This document shows positions 20,009-30,102 of a stretch of 64,000 nt of DNA, piece after piece. The position numbers were made by a program, and so were the translations under genes. Positions within the stretch are counted from its first letter, which is position 1. Every line of letters starts with the position of its first letter. Below the pieces are notes generated by a model that saw only the letters and a list, made by a program, of their open reading frames with translations, was not told the origin of the DNA and made no database searches. The stretch covers positions 103,832-167,831 of the forward strand of contig JALQTJ010000001.1 in the NCBI GenBank assembly GCA_023264015.1, written 5' to 3'. The stretch is from Flavobacteriaceae bacterium (lineage in GTDB: Bacteria; Bacteroidota; Bacteroidia; Flavobacteriales; Flavobacteriaceae).

Positions 20009-21265
20009 TTAGAGCGTCGGAGAACACAGGTAGTTTTTGCGGTGTATCGCAGAGAATGCCTGAGTTCCCAAATACTTACTTGCCCTCATGAAATCTTGAA
20101 CAGACTGATCTCGAAATAAGATGCGAATAGGCTCCTTGGTTTCGTCATAAGCCCTGTTCCACAAAGAACCTGTATACACCAAGTAAGAGGATTGATGCTC
20201 ATCTAACCCATAACGCTCACTCACCTTACTTAGCGTTTGTTTAAGGAGTTCCTCAGAAACTGGTTCTTCACTAAATCGCACATCGAGTAATGTTCTGTCT
20301 AAAATAGAAGAACTTAAAAACGACAAAACAAAATCTTTTGACTGTCTCCAGCGCTTTAGAGCACTGATCACATCATAATCATCTAAAATGGCAAATCCAT
20401 TAATGTCAATACCCTCAATGTTAATTTGCCCAGTGGTTAGTGCTGAATTTAAAAATCCATCAAGCGGTGACGCTATGGCGTGTTCGTCATTAAGAAGTAA
20501 CAATTCTCTTGCACGCTCAATTGCCTTTGACAGCATGAGTTCTGCAACGATACTTGTTTTGTGTAGGTAGACTTGCCAATACATAAAACGCCTGGCCATC
20601 AAAAATTTTTCGACAGAGTAGATTCCTTTTTCTTCAATAACCAACTGGTCGTCTACAACGAAAAAAGTATTGATTAAACGTTCTGAATTGATATTTCCTT
20701 CAGTCACCCCGGCATAAAAGCTATCGCGCTTTAAATAATCCAAACGATCTACATCCAATTGACTTGAAACAAGTTGATTTAAAAACGCTCGGGGATATTC
20801 TCCTTTAAAAATGGCTATAGCGGTATTTAAAGCTCCGTTAAACTCCTTATTGAGTTCGTGCATAAACGCGAGGGTTAACACCTCATGATGCGCATGAATC
20901 AGCTTGTATTCGAGTGCATGAGAAAAAGGGCCATGCCCGATATCATGCAGCAATATGGCAATCAATAAGCCTTCTTCTTCTTGATCGCTTATCGATACAC
21001 CTTTAGCCCTAAGAGTGCGAATAGCCTTGTCCATAAGATGCATGGCGCCTAGGGCGTGATGAAATCTAGTGTGATGGGTGCCTGGATATACGAGATAAGA
21101 CAAGCCCATTTGAGAAATCCGTCTTAACCTCTGAAAATAGGGATGACTTATAATATCAAAGATGAGAGGGCTTGAAATACGAACAGCATTGTAAACGGGA
21201 TCGTTTATAACCTTTAACTTTTTAGGCGCACTCACTATCTTTAAATTTGGATGGTAAAGATCCAT
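20009..21265 (-). CDS. HD domain-containing phosphohydrolase
   Basis: HD signature HTRFHHALGAMHLM...LLHDIGHGPFSHALE...DVDRLDYLKRDSFYAG. Confidence 0.9.
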   Translation of the reverse strand: MDLYHPNLKIVSAPKKLKVINDPVYNAVRISSPLIFDIISHPYFQRLRRISQMGLSYLVYPGTHHTRFHHALGAMHLMDKAIRTLRAKGVSISDQEEEGLLIAILLHDIGHGPFSHALEYKLIHAHHEVLTLAFMHELNKEFNGALNTAIAIFKGEYPRAFLNQLVSSQLDVDRLDYLKRDSFYAGVTEGNINSERLINTFFVVDDQLVIEEKGIYSVEKFLMARRFMYWQVYLHKTSIVAELMLSKAIERARELLLLNDEHAIASPLDGFLNSALTTGQINIEGIDINGFAILDDYDVISALKRWRQSKDFVLSFLSSSILDRTLLDVRFSEEPVSEELLKQTLSKVSERYGLDEHQSSYLVYTGSLWNRAYDETKEPIRILFRDQSVQDFMRASKYLGTQAFSAIHRKNYLCSPTL

Positions 21266-21270
21266 AGAAT

Positions 21271-21711
21271 ATGTCAGAAACCAAATCGGACTCAGAATAT
21301 ACCTCCCTTGTATTCACTTTAGACTCTATCGATGCAGTTGCAGAAGCGATTGTCGAGCAAATGAAACATAAGGTGTTTACCATTGTGGGTCAAATGGGTG
21401 CCGGAAAAACAACTTTAATCAAGGCTATAGCCAAAAAGCTGGGAGGTAGAGACGAAGTTTCTAGCCCTACCTTTTCAATCGTAAATACCTATTTAACGCA
21501 TTCTAAACATCCTATTTTTCATTTTGATTTGTATCGCGTTCGTTCAATTGAGGAATTATTTGAACTCGGATTTGAAGCATATTTTGAAGAGAATGGGTTT
21601 ATCTTTATCGAGTGGCCTGAACATTTATTTGACTTTAAACTTCCTGAACACCATAGTTTAGAACTTGAAGTTATTTCAGACGACAAAAGAAAATTACGTC
21701 TAAAAGGATAG
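21271..21711 (+). CDS. tsaE: tRNA threonylcarbamoyladenosine biosynthesis ATPase
   Basis: GQMGAGKTTLIKAI, SSPTFSIVNTY, FHFDLYR, FIEWPE. Confidence 0.94.
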   Translation: MSETKSDSEYTSLVFTLDSIDAVAEAIVEQMKHKVFTIVGQMGAGKTTLIKAIAKKLGGRDEVSSPTFSIVNTYLTHSKHPIFHFDLYRVRSIEELFELGFEAYFEENGFIFIEWPEHLFDFKLPEHHSLELEVISDDKRKLRLKG

Positions 21712-21721
21712 CGTCACGAAG

Positions 21722-22924
21722 TTGATAAGAATGAGTAAATCTCCATTTTCTAGGCAAGAGTTGCTTCCTCAAGAAGAGAGGCTGGCAATTGTAGATTCTT
21801 CTTCTACCCTGAATATTTCGTTTGCGAAGTCTTCATCATTACAAGAGAGAAGGGCCCCTATCTCACCAGATGGTGTAGCAGTACTTACTTCACACCTACA
21901 TCAGGTCACCGTAGAATCTGGAATCGGTATAGCTGCGGGTTATTCAGACAGAAGCTACTCTGAAGCTGGTGCAAAAATCACCTCTGACCTTTCAGAACTC
22001 TATCAATCTCAGATTATTGTTAAAGTCGACCCCCCTTCACTCGATGAAATCAAGTTCATACAAAAGGGGGCGACATTAATCTCTGCGCTACAGATCAAAA
22101 CGAGAGAAAGGCGTTTTTTTGAAGCCCTTTTTAAAAAGCAAATCGTTGCTATTGCCTTGGAATTTATTCAAGGAAGTCAAGGCAGTTATCCGTTCGTAGA
22201 AAGCTTAGGCGAAATTTCAGGGATTAGCTCTGTGCTCACTGCCGGTGAATTGTTGGCGTCATCTGTACATTCAAAAGGGATGCTATTCGGAAACATCAGT
22301 GGGGTCAAACCCTTAAAAACCGTTGTAGTGGGTGCCTCTGCACCAGGATTAGTAGCCGCTCGAACCGCCCATGCATTAGGTAGTTCTGTTGAGCTCTTCG
22401 ATCTTGATATCTCTAAACTGCGCAAAGCAAAGCTTGAAATCTCTCCTCAACTCTCAACTCAATTGATCGCCGATGCGGCACTTTTTGAATCTTTAAAAAG
22501 CGCCGACGTTGTTATTGGCGCTCTTTTTGGAGAACGCCGAGCGCCTGTGGTGATTCGAAGTGCAATGGTTGATCAGATGCAAGAAGGATCTGTGATTATA
22601 GATATTTCGATTGACAGTGGAGGTTGCGTAGAAACCTCTGAACTCACCACTCACGACAACCCTACCTCAGTATACAATGGGGTAATTCACTATGGAGTAC
22701 CTAATATTCCCTCTAGATATCCTAAAAGTTCAACAGATGCATTAAACGCCCTTCTAACTCCGTTTGTTATGAAATTGGCAAATGGAGGATCTATTGAAGA
22801 GGCGGTAAGCAAAGAACCCTATCTGGCTTCAGGAGTTTATAGCTATAAAGGCAAAGCAACGAACCTAAGCCTTACAGATTGGTTTGGTTTTGAATACCAC
22901 GACCTTAAACTCTATTTAATTTGA
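21722..22924 (+). CDS. alanine dehydrogenase family protein
   Basis: ERRAPISPDGV, VVVGASAPGLVAARTAHALGSSVELFD Rossmann, GGCVETSELTTHDNPTSVYNGVIHYGVPNIPS. Confidence 0.88.
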   Translation: MIRMSKSPFSRQELLPQEERLAIVDSSSTLNISFAKSSSLQERRAPISPDGVAVLTSHLHQVTVESGIGIAAGYSDRSYSEAGAKITSDLSELYQSQIIVKVDPPSLDEIKFIQKGATLISALQIKTRERRFFEALFKKQIVAIALEFIQGSQGSYPFVESLGEISGISSVLTAGELLASSVHSKGMLFGNISGVKPLKTVVVGASAPGLVAARTAHALGSSVELFDLDISKLRKAKLEISPQLSTQLIADAALFESLKSADVVIGALFGERRAPVVIRSAMVDQMQEGSVIIDISIDSGGCVETSELTTHDNPTSVYNGVIHYGVPNIPSRYPKSSTDALNALLTPFVMKLANGGSIEEAVSKEPYLASGVYSYKGKATNLSLTDWFGFEYHDLKLYLI

Positions 22925-23265
22925 AACGAACTCTTTCTACCTTCCTAAAGCGTCTTTTATACTTTTCAATAGGACTGTCGCTTGGTATCGTTTTTTTAAA
23001 TTTTATCATTGATAAAAAAACAAATGGGCAAGGAATGGACTTTTGTTACTTGCCGAATTGTAGAGTGCTTAAAGAACTCAGAAACACACCCTTAAGACCT
23101 ATTCAAGATTCTGCAGTAATCGCGCCTGTTCTTTTAAATGGTAAAGTGGTGTTCTCAGAGAGTGATCCTCGAAGAAAGCCTTGCAAGCAATATGTGGTTA
23201 CTTATCAAGGTGAGCGCTATATTTTTGAGCGTTGCGACACGTATCTCACTTACCACAAGCCTTAA
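22921..23265 (+). CDS. DUF4258-like membrane-anchored protein
   Basis: N-terminal TM; MDFCYLPNCRVLKELRNTPL; overlaps the end of the ald-like gene. Confidence 0.65.
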   Translation: MKRTLSTFLKRLLYFSIGLSLGIVFLNFIIDKKTNGQGMDFCYLPNCRVLKELRNTPLRPIQDSAVIAPVLLNGKVVFSESDPRRKPCKQYVVTYQGERYIFERCDTYLTYHKP

Positions 23266-24425
23266 GAACTTCTTCTTTTCTGTTCAGCTCTCAAAAGCTT
23301 TAACTCACGCCCCGTCTGACCTGCAATCGAGGTGTTTTCTTCCGCTCTACGCACTAAATAAGGCAACACTTCTTTTACTGGACCATAAGGAATCAATTTT
23401 GCAACTCTCGCTCCAACATGAGACAAATTGTAGGTGATTTGATCGCTCATTCCCTGAAGCTGTCCAAACCAGACATTGGGGTGATTCACAGTGCCGTAGG
23501 TTTTCAAGGCTAATTGTGCCGCTTTTTCAGTACTCTTTTCGTTGTGGGTTCCCAGAAAGACAGAAACGCGTTCAGGATATTCAAAAGCTAAAGTTACTCC
23601 TTTGTCGAATAGTTCGTCAGTAGCGTCTTTTGAGATACACACGGCAGAAGGAATACCCATTTTTTTAGCATATGCTCTTTCCTTTTCCATATAGGCGCCA
23701 CGAACGAACTTTACTCCTAACTTAAAGTCCCTAGACTTTGCGCGTTCAATCCATGCTTCTAATCGCTCGTAACTGTCTGCTAAATACATTTGAAGCGTGT
23801 TGTAGATGATCACTTCTTCTTGGTTAAAACGCTCCATGAGTGCTAAGGCCAATTCATCAGCAGATGCTTGCATCCAACTCTCTTCGCCATCAATCATGAT
23901 ACGCTGTTTCAATGTTTTAGCCGTTTCGCCAATAGAGAAATAACGCTCTTTAATACGATCAAATTCAGGCGATTCTGCAGTAGGATCTTTTGAAAGCAGT
24001 TCAAAGGTCGCTAAACGACCAATCGATGTAGGTTTAAAAACCGCAAACGCCACGCCCTCATTGGATGCGGCATTTTTAATCTCTTCTTGAATCAAGAGGG
24101 TGTTTTGATCAAACTGTTCCTCTGAATCTTGCCCTTCAACAGAATGATCCAATATGGCATGAACCCCTGACTCATTAAGCTTTTCAACTAAAGAAGCGCA
24201 ATGGTCTAAAGAAATTCCTCCGCAAAAATGCTTAAATACAGTCGCTTTAATAATCCACTCAACGGGTAGTTTTAAAGCTAAAGCCCATTGCAGTAGCTTA
24301 TTCGAGAAATTTACCAGTTGTCTATTTTTAAGGATTTCAAAAAGCAATCGCGCACGGGTGAGTTCCGTATTTGATTTCGAAGCAAAAGCTATTTCAGTAT
24401 TTTGAAAATCGACGATCTTATCCAT
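23262..24425 (-). CDS. proline dehydrogenase
   Basis: FVRGAYMEKERAYAKKMG, LGTHNEKS, YGPVKEVLPYLVRRAEENTSI. Start set to MDKIVDF (24425); the track TTG start at 24449 overlaps the TATATTTG -7 box (24447-24454). Confidence 0.92.
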   Translation of the reverse strand: MDKIVDFQNTEIAFASKSNTELTRARLLFEILKNRQLVNFSNKLLQWALALKLPVEWIIKATVFKHFCGGISLDHCASLVEKLNESGVHAILDHSVEGQDSEEQFDQNTLLIQEEIKNAASNEGVAFAVFKPTSIGRLATFELLSKDPTAESPEFDRIKERYFSIGETAKTLKQRIMIDGEESWMQASADELALALMERFNQEEVIIYNTLQMYLADSYERLEAWIERAKSRDFKLGVKFVRGAYMEKERAYAKKMGIPSAVCISKDATDELFDKGVTLAFEYPERVSVFLGTHNEKSTEKAAQLALKTYGTVNHPNVWFGQLQGMSDQITYNLSHVGARVAKLIPYGPVKEVLPYLVRRAEENTSIAGQTGRELKLLRAEQKRRSS

Positions 24426-24446
24426 TCTCAATCTGCAATTTTTGGG

Positions 24447-24454
24447 CAAATATA
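24447..24454 (-). promoter_or_regulatory. -7 box TATATTTG for proline dehydrogenase
   Basis: CAAATATA on + strand, 21 nt upstream of the ATG at 24425. Confidence 0.5.
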
Positions 24455-24487
24455 CCCTAATTGGGTCTTGGAATAATGCAGAGAATG

Positions 24488-24495
24488 TATCTTTA
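24488..24495 (+). promoter_or_regulatory. -7-like box TATCTTTA 4 nt upstream of aroB ATG
   Basis: 7/8 match to TANNTTTG. Confidence 0.4.
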
Positions 24496-24499
24496 AATC

Positions 24500-25546
24500 A
24501 TGATTCAGCCACCAGAACTATATTTTAATGCAGCAGCACAGTCGTATCTGAACAATTTAAATGAGCAGCTACGTTTTTCTAAGCTTTTTGTTTTGACAGA
24601 TACTAATACTTCAACTCATTGCTTGCCTGCATTTAAAGAACAACTCGGACATTCAGATTTCACTGAAATCACTTGTGAAGCGGGCGAATTAAATAAAAAC
24701 ATTCAAACTTGCTCTAAAATTTGGAGCGTTCTCACAGCACATAAAGCAGATCGAAATGCTCTAATAGTTTTGCTAGGAGGAGGTGTACTCACTGATATGG
24801 GGGCATTCGCGGCAAGTTGTTATAAGAGAGGAATACGCTTTTTAAATATCCCCACTACATTACTTGCTATGGTAGATGCCTCTACCGGGTCAAAAACAGG
24901 GATTGATTTTGAAGGGCTTAAAAATCATATCGGCTTATTTTCTTCACCTGTAGCTACTTTAGTGGATCATCAGTATCTAAAAACGCTAGACCAGCGCAAT
25001 TTGAAGAGTGGGGTTGCTGAAATGTTTAAACACGGATTAATTTACAATCGAGAGCATTGGAAAAACCTATTAGAGCAACAATCAAAACCTGAAAGTCTCA
25101 TTGCGGATTCGGTGGCTATCAAAATTGAAATAGTCAATCAAGACCCAACTGAAAAAGGATTGCGTAAAATTTTGAATTTTGGACACACTTTAGGTCATGC
25201 CATAGAGACCCACTTTCTAGAAACATCGCAGCCACTTCTTCATGGTGAGGCAATTGCGTTAGGAATGATACTCGAAGCTTATTTATCGCATGCTTACGGT
25301 TCGTTAGCAAAAGAAGAGCTCACCGAGATCACAGCAACCTTGAGCTCCTTCTATGACTTACCTGAACTGACCGCTGCAGATCGCAAAGCGATTGTCCCTC
25401 TTCTTCAACACGACAAAAAAAACACGTCAAACGCCATTCAATTTGTAGGGTTAAAACAAATAGGTAAAGCACTTTATGATGTTCAGTATAGTTCAGAGGC
25501 TATCAATGATTCCTTTGACTATTACGAAGGAATTACATGTCGTTGA
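24500..25546 (+). CDS. aroB: 3-dehydroquinate synthase
   Basis: LGGGVLTDMGAFAASCYKRGIRFLNIPTTLLAMVDASTGSKTGID, NFGHTLGHAIE, HGEAIALGM. Confidence 0.96.
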   Translation: MIQPPELYFNAAAQSYLNNLNEQLRFSKLFVLTDTNTSTHCLPAFKEQLGHSDFTEITCEAGELNKNIQTCSKIWSVLTAHKADRNALIVLLGGGVLTDMGAFAASCYKRGIRFLNIPTTLLAMVDASTGSKTGIDFEGLKNHIGLFSSPVATLVDHQYLKTLDQRNLKSGVAEMFKHGLIYNREHWKNLLEQQSKPESLIADSVAIKIEIVNQDPTEKGLRKILNFGHTLGHAIETHFLETSQPLLHGEAIALGMILEAYLSHAYGSLAKEELTEITATLSSFYDLPELTAADRKAIVPLLQHDKKNTSNAIQFVGLKQIGKALYDVQYSSEAINDSFDYYEGITCR

Positions 25547-26012
25547 AGATTCTGTGCATCAGCCTCTTCTTGTCATTAATCGACTCTTCCATTGATATCA
25601 TAGTCTCGGTGCGGCTTACACCATCAATATCATCGATCTTAAAGATGATATTTTTCGCATGAGTGGTATCTCTTGCCCTGATCTTACAAAAGATGTTGAA
25701 TTTACCAGTGGTGATGTGCGCCACAGTTACAAAGGGTATTTCTTCAAGACGTTCTAAGACAAATTTGGTTTGGTGCGTCTTTTCTAGATATATACCGATG
25801 TAGGCGATAAAAGAGTAGCCCAATTTCACATAGTCTAGCGTAAGAGAAGACCCTTGAATGAGCTCCGCATCCTCCATTTTTTTTACACGAACGTGAACTG
25901 TTCCAGCAGAGATGAGCAACTTTTTGGCAATATCGGTGTAAGGCACACGCGTGTTTTCAATAAGCATATCAAGAATCTGATGGTCTATTTCGTCAAGTTT
26001 AATCTTTGCCAT
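25533..26012 (-). CDS. Lrp/AsnC family transcriptional regulator
   Basis: HTH LDEIDHQILDMLIENTRVPYTDIAKKLLISAGTVHVRVKKME plus RAM domain. Confidence 0.93.
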   Translation of the reverse strand: MAKIKLDEIDHQILDMLIENTRVPYTDIAKKLLISAGTVHVRVKKMEDAELIQGSSLTLDYVKLGYSFIAYIGIYLEKTHQTKFVLERLEEIPFVTVAHITTGKFNIFCKIRARDTTHAKNIIFKIDDIDGVSRTETMISMEESINDKKRLMHRIFNDM

Positions 26013-26046
26013 AAAATGCGGTTATTTTACGAATTATTGTGAATTA

Positions 26047-26061
26047 TAGAATAATTTTCGA
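26047..26061. promoter_or_regulatory. candidate Lrp-type operator upstream of the Lrp/AsnC gene
   Basis: TAGAATAATTTTCGA matches 13/15 of the E. coli Lrp consensus YAGHAWATTWTDCTR; within an AT-rich region with an AATTATT...AATAATT inverted repeat. Confidence 0.4.
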
Positions 26062-26113
26062 TGAATGGCAAAAATAATTAAGAATTCTTCGAAAATCGAA
26101 AGAGTTGCCAACT

Positions 26114-27100
26114 TTATTTTAATCCACGAAAAAAGAAGAAATCATTGGCCACGGGATCTAATTTTTCGAAGGCCTGGTCTTTAAATACAACACCATTATC
26201 ACCCAAATGCTCTGAGTATCGCATTCCAAACCATTGTTCCTTTAGCGTATCAAAATACCCCAAATCGTATCCGTATTTCGTGTTTTCTGGTATAGTCAAA
26301 TAGGTTTCGAGCGCATCTGTTTCTGAAGAAGTTGCACTAAACCCTACTATTATGTGATGCAAGGTCTCATAAACTAAACGACGGGTAATTACACGATCGT
26401 AATCACTACCCCATTGACCCGCTTCTACCAAAATAGTAGGCACTCCTTTTTGAGTAAGATAATCTCCAAAACATTGGGCGTTGAAACTGTCGTCGAACCT
26501 CCCAATTCTAGATTGAACAGAACGATTGAACTGTTGATATACATAGCTAATAACCCGAACAGCCTCCAAACGGGCTTTTGTCCATGTTCTTGCTGTATCT
26601 GCCGATGGTGCCAAAAATGAAAGAGCCGCTTCTTTTTTAGTAGTTCCAACCGTAAATAAGGTTCTTTGATCGTGGAGATTCAGGCAGAGGTCAGGTGCAT
26701 ATACTTCAAAAAAATCCATAAATGCCTTCGTCTCAGGCTGTGAAACGGCTAAGGCATCTCGATTAAGATCTACCCCATTCGCATTCTCTCGAGTATAACG
26801 AAAGGCTCCATCAGGATTCAATTGCAGTATAAAGGCAAAACTACATTGGCTCAATAGCTGTTTATCGCCTTTTATTCGTTCGATAAAATCAAATAAACCC
26901 CTTGTTGTAGTGGATTCATTTCCGTGCATCTGAGACCAACCAAGTATCTTCTTAGATCCTGTTCCAAGACGCAAACAATATATAGATCGCCCCTCTACCG
27001 ATTGACCAATTGAAACACATTCAAGCTTAGTATCAACAGCTTCCATAAGTAGTTCCTGAGGTAGGTAACGATAAGGAAAGACAGAAAACGCTTTGGTCAT
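26114..27100 (-). CDS. M14-family zinc carboxypeptidase
   Basis: SQMHGNESTTTRGLFD (HxxE), NPDGAFRYTRENANGVDLNRDA, LNLHDQRT, ILVEAGQ. Confidence 0.88.
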   Translation of the reverse strand: MTKAFSVFPYRYLPQELLMEAVDTKLECVSIGQSVEGRSIYCLRLGTGSKKILGWSQMHGNESTTTRGLFDFIERIKGDKQLLSQCSFAFILQLNPDGAFRYTRENANGVDLNRDALAVSQPETKAFMDFFEVYAPDLCLNLHDQRTLFTVGTTKKEAALSFLAPSADTARTWTKARLEAVRVISYVYQQFNRSVQSRIGRFDDSFNAQCFGDYLTQKGVPTILVEAGQWGSDYDRVITRRLVYETLHHIIVGFSATSSETDALETYLTIPENTKYGYDLGYFDTLKEQWFGMRYSEHLGDNGVVFKDQAFEKLDPVANDFFFFRGLK

Positions 27101-27120
27101 TCTATACGGTTTTAGGAATG

Positions 27121-27128
27121 TATCTTTG
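27121..27128 (+). promoter_or_regulatory. -7 box TATCTTTG 4 nt upstream of ATG 27133
   Basis: Exact TANNTTTG match. Confidence 0.5.
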
Positions 27129-27132
27129 TTTT

Positions 27133-27522
27133 ATGAAACAATTGAAAGCTACAAAAATAGGATTCGCAACAGTAATACTCACCCTTACAGGTTGTTATTC
27201 TTTACCCGAGAGAGACTGTGCAGCTTATAAAACGGGTTTATTTGAGTTTGTCTCAGTGGTTGAAGGAGATACACTCAGAAGCACTTTTGAGCGCTTTGAA
27301 GATTACGAAATTGATTTTTATGAAGGTAAAACCGATACTTCTAGTGTAAAGTGGATTAATGAGTGTGAATTTGTACTGCGCAACCAAAATCCAAAATCAA
27401 TTAGTGAACAACAAGCGGTTCACATCAAGATCCTAAGTACCGATAAAGAGGGTTATTCTTTTGAATACGGTGTTCTTAAGGACAGTAAACGACTCAAAGG
27501 TTACGCTCGGGTTTTAAAATAA
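27133..27522 (+). CDS. small putative lipoprotein of unknown function
   Basis: MKQLKATKIGFATVILTLTGC lipobox-like; start moved from 27118 to 27133 because of the -7 box position. Confidence 0.75.
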   Translation: MKQLKATKIGFATVILTLTGCYSLPERDCAAYKTGLFEFVSVVEGDTLRSTFERFEDYEIDFYEGKTDTSSVKWINECEFVLRNQNPKSISEQQAVHIKILSTDKEGYSFEYGVLKDSKRLKGYARVLK

Positions 27523-30102
27523 TCGAAGATCGCCGTTTTCTGACTCTTCAACATCGTCTTCCGAACCCCCTTCATTTTTGCTTTCTTGAACCTCTTCTTC
27601 ATAGGGCAATGGCTCATTTACGACGATCTGCTTGATCTTGTGCGCAGTTAGCTGGTTACCGATCGCTTTGATCCCCTTAACAGCAATAAAATCAGCTACA
27701 TCTACTTCTAAAGGCGGTAGTTCGTCTTTACCTCTAGGTTTTACAAACTCAATTTTTATGGAAGGGCGATAGTCTGAAAGTATCGCCATTAAAGTAGCTC
27801 CCTTGGTATCTGTGAGTACAGACTCTTCTTTCTCCTCTTGTTCGATAAGAAAACGCTTGATATAATAACGATCGCGTTCAGGATCAAAGTGAATTACAGA
27901 TAGAGGTTTCTTAGGTACCCACTTTTCAATCAGCACCGTATTTTCTGCGATGTGAAGACTGAGGTCAGGCATAACTGTTTTTACTAATCCGTCCTCGGTC
28001 GCAATGAGTAATAAATCATTTGATGTGAAATCACCCAAATAACGTCCACGCTTGTCTGTATTAAGTCGTAAAGTGACATCATCAAACCAAATTGACCTTG
28101 GCTTAAGCGTACTTTTCCCAGGAGACTTAAACTCTACTCTCTTAACGGGATACTTAGAAACTATATTTCCTTTTGAGGCTCTTCCCTTGATGAGAATGTC
28201 TGAAAAATCAATATCCCATTTTAGTTTCTTAACACTTCCTGTTTGCCTTAATAACACCGTTACGACCTCTGCCTCTCCGTTCGGGTTTGCTGAGAAATAG
28301 AGCACTGATGCCCCTTCAACATCTCCCACAAGACTATAAGATTTATCTCTAGTGATGGAAGTAACATTAAAGCGTTTAATATATGAGGCCCCCCCTTTTG
28401 GAAGCTTGTAGATCATATTGTATACCATCCGCTGGTCATTCTTCTTGAAGACTCCAGCGTAAAGGATATCCTTACCCACAAAAACCTTAGCATCGACCTT
28501 TGTGACCATCATTGTTCCATTCTGCAAAAAGACTATTACATCATCGATGTCGCTGCACTCTGCGACATATTCGTCTTTTTTTAATCCCGTACCAATGAAG
28601 CCCTCTTCTCTATTCATATAGAGTTTGAGGTTACGTATAACTACTTTGGTCGCTTCTATAGCGTCGAATACTCGAATTTCTGATTTGCGCTCTCTCCCTT
28701 CACCGTATTTTTTCTTTAATGCTTTAAAGTGCTGTATGGCATAGTCAACGATGTTATCTAGATGGTTCTTCACCTCTAAAATGTCGCCCTCTAGAGATTC
28801 GATAAGCGCAGCAGCTTTATCGATATCGAACTTTGAAATTCTCTTAATACGAATCTCGGTTAACTTCTCTATATCTTGTTCAGTAACAGCTCTCTTTAAA
28901 TTTTTTACGTGAGGCGCTAATCCTTTGCTAATAGCGGCTAAGACACCCTCCCAGGTTTCTTCCTCCTCTATGTCTCGGTAGATTCTATTTTCTATAAAGA
29001 TGCGTTCAAGAGATGCAAAATGCCATTGTTCTTCGAGTTCTTGAAGCTGAATATTGAGTTCTGCTTTTAGAAGCGCTACAGTTCTATCTGTAGAACGCTT
29101 TAGAATTGTTTTTACATCTAAAAATGCAGGTTTATTGTCTTCAATTACACAAGCCAAAGGTGCTATCGATTGTTCGCAACCGGTAAAGGCGTACAAGGCG
29201 TCTAAAGTCTTATCAGGCGATATGCCTGATGGAAGGTGAATAAGGATCTCTACATGTTCAGCGGTATTATCCTCTATCTTCTTGATTTTGATTTTTCCCT
29301 TCTCATTCGCCTTCAAAATAGATTCGATCAAAGAAGAAGTATTGGTTCCAAAAGGAATCTCTCGAACGACCAAGGTATTCTTGTCTTGAATATCAATCTT
29401 AGCGCGCACCCGGATACGTCCTCCTCTTAAGCCGTTATTGTAATTTTCAACATCTATAAGACCTCCAGTCGGAAAGTCTGGTACCAACGTAAACGATCGG
29501 TTGTTCAAATAGGCGACACTGGCATCGATGAGTTCGTTAAAATTGTGAGGTAGAATTTTTGTCGACAACCCCACCGCTATTCCCTCGGCACCCTGAGCGA
29601 GTAACATTGGGAACTTAACGGGTAAATTAACGGGTTCCTTTTTTCTGCCGTCATAAGACATCTGCCACTCGGTAACCTTAGGGCTAAAAACCACCTCTAA
29701 GGCAAACTTAGAAAGGCGTGCTTCTATGTAACGAGATGCTGCCGCACTGTCTCCGGTTAGAATATTTCCCCAGTTCCCTTGAGTGTCAATTAGCAGGTCT
29801 TTTTGACCCATTTGAACCATGGCGTCAGAAATACTCGCATCTCCGTGCGGATGGTATTGCATCGTATGTCCGACTACGTTCGCTACCTTATTGTAACGCC
29901 CGTCATCGAGCTCTTTTAACGCATGCATGATTCGCCTTTGTACCGGCTTGAATCCATCTTCAATAGCGGGTACTGCACGTTCAAGAATTACATAAGAAGC
30001 ATAATCTAAGAACCAGTCTTTGTACATACCGGTTACGGTGATCATGCGCTCTTGGTTCAGATCTTGAGCTTCTTCAGCATTATGTAGCGATTCATCACTC
30101 AT
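27514..30102 (-). CDS. parC: DNA topoisomerase IV subunit A
   Basis: [58 protein letters not shown]. Confidence 0.93.
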   Translation of the reverse strand: MSDESLHNAEEAQDLNQERMITVTGMYKDWFLDYASYVILERAVPAIEDGFKPVQRRIMHALKELDDGRYNKVANVVGHTMQYHPHGDASISDAMVQMGQKDLLIDTQGNWGNILTGDSAAASRYIEARLSKFALEVVFSPKVTEWQMSYDGRKKEPVNLPVKFPMLLAQGAEGIAVGLSTKILPHNFNELIDASVAYLNNRSFTLVPDFPTGGLIDVENYNNGLRGGRIRVRAKIDIQDKNTLVVREIPFGTNTSSLIESILKANEKGKIKIKKIEDNTAEHVEILIHLPSGISPDKTLDALYAFTGCEQSIAPLACVIEDNKPAFLDVKTILKRSTDRTVALLKAELNIQLQELEEQWHFASLERIFIENRIYRDIEEEETWEGVLAAISKGLAPHVKNLKRAVTEQDIEKLTEIRIKRISKFDIDKAAALIESLEGDILEVKNHLDNIVDYAIQHFKALKKKYGEGRERKSEIRVFDAIEATKVVIRNLKLYMNREEGFIGTGLKKDEYVAECSDIDDVIVFLQNGTMMVTKVDAKVFVGKDILYAGVFKKNDQRMVYNMIYKLPKGGASYIKRFNVTSITRDKSYSLVGDVEGASVLYFSANPNGEAEVVTVLLRQTGSVKKLKWDIDFSDILIKGRASKGNIVSKYPVKRVEFKSPGKSTLKPRSIWFDDVTLRLNTDKRGRYLGDFTSNDLLLIATEDGLVKTVMPDLSLHIAENTVLIEKWVPKKPLSVIHFDPERDRYYIKRFLIEQEEKEESVLTDTKGATLMAILSDYRPSIKIEFVKPRGKDELPPLEVDVADFIAVKGIKAIGNQLTAHKIKQIVVNEPLPYEEEVQESKNEGGSEDDVEESENGDLRLF

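Noticed and set aside
21265-21271. Only 5 nt between the divergent HD-hydrolase and tsaE start codons
   Set aside because: Start of the HD gene is uncertain (an internal GTG is possible), so the spacing may be an annotation artefact.
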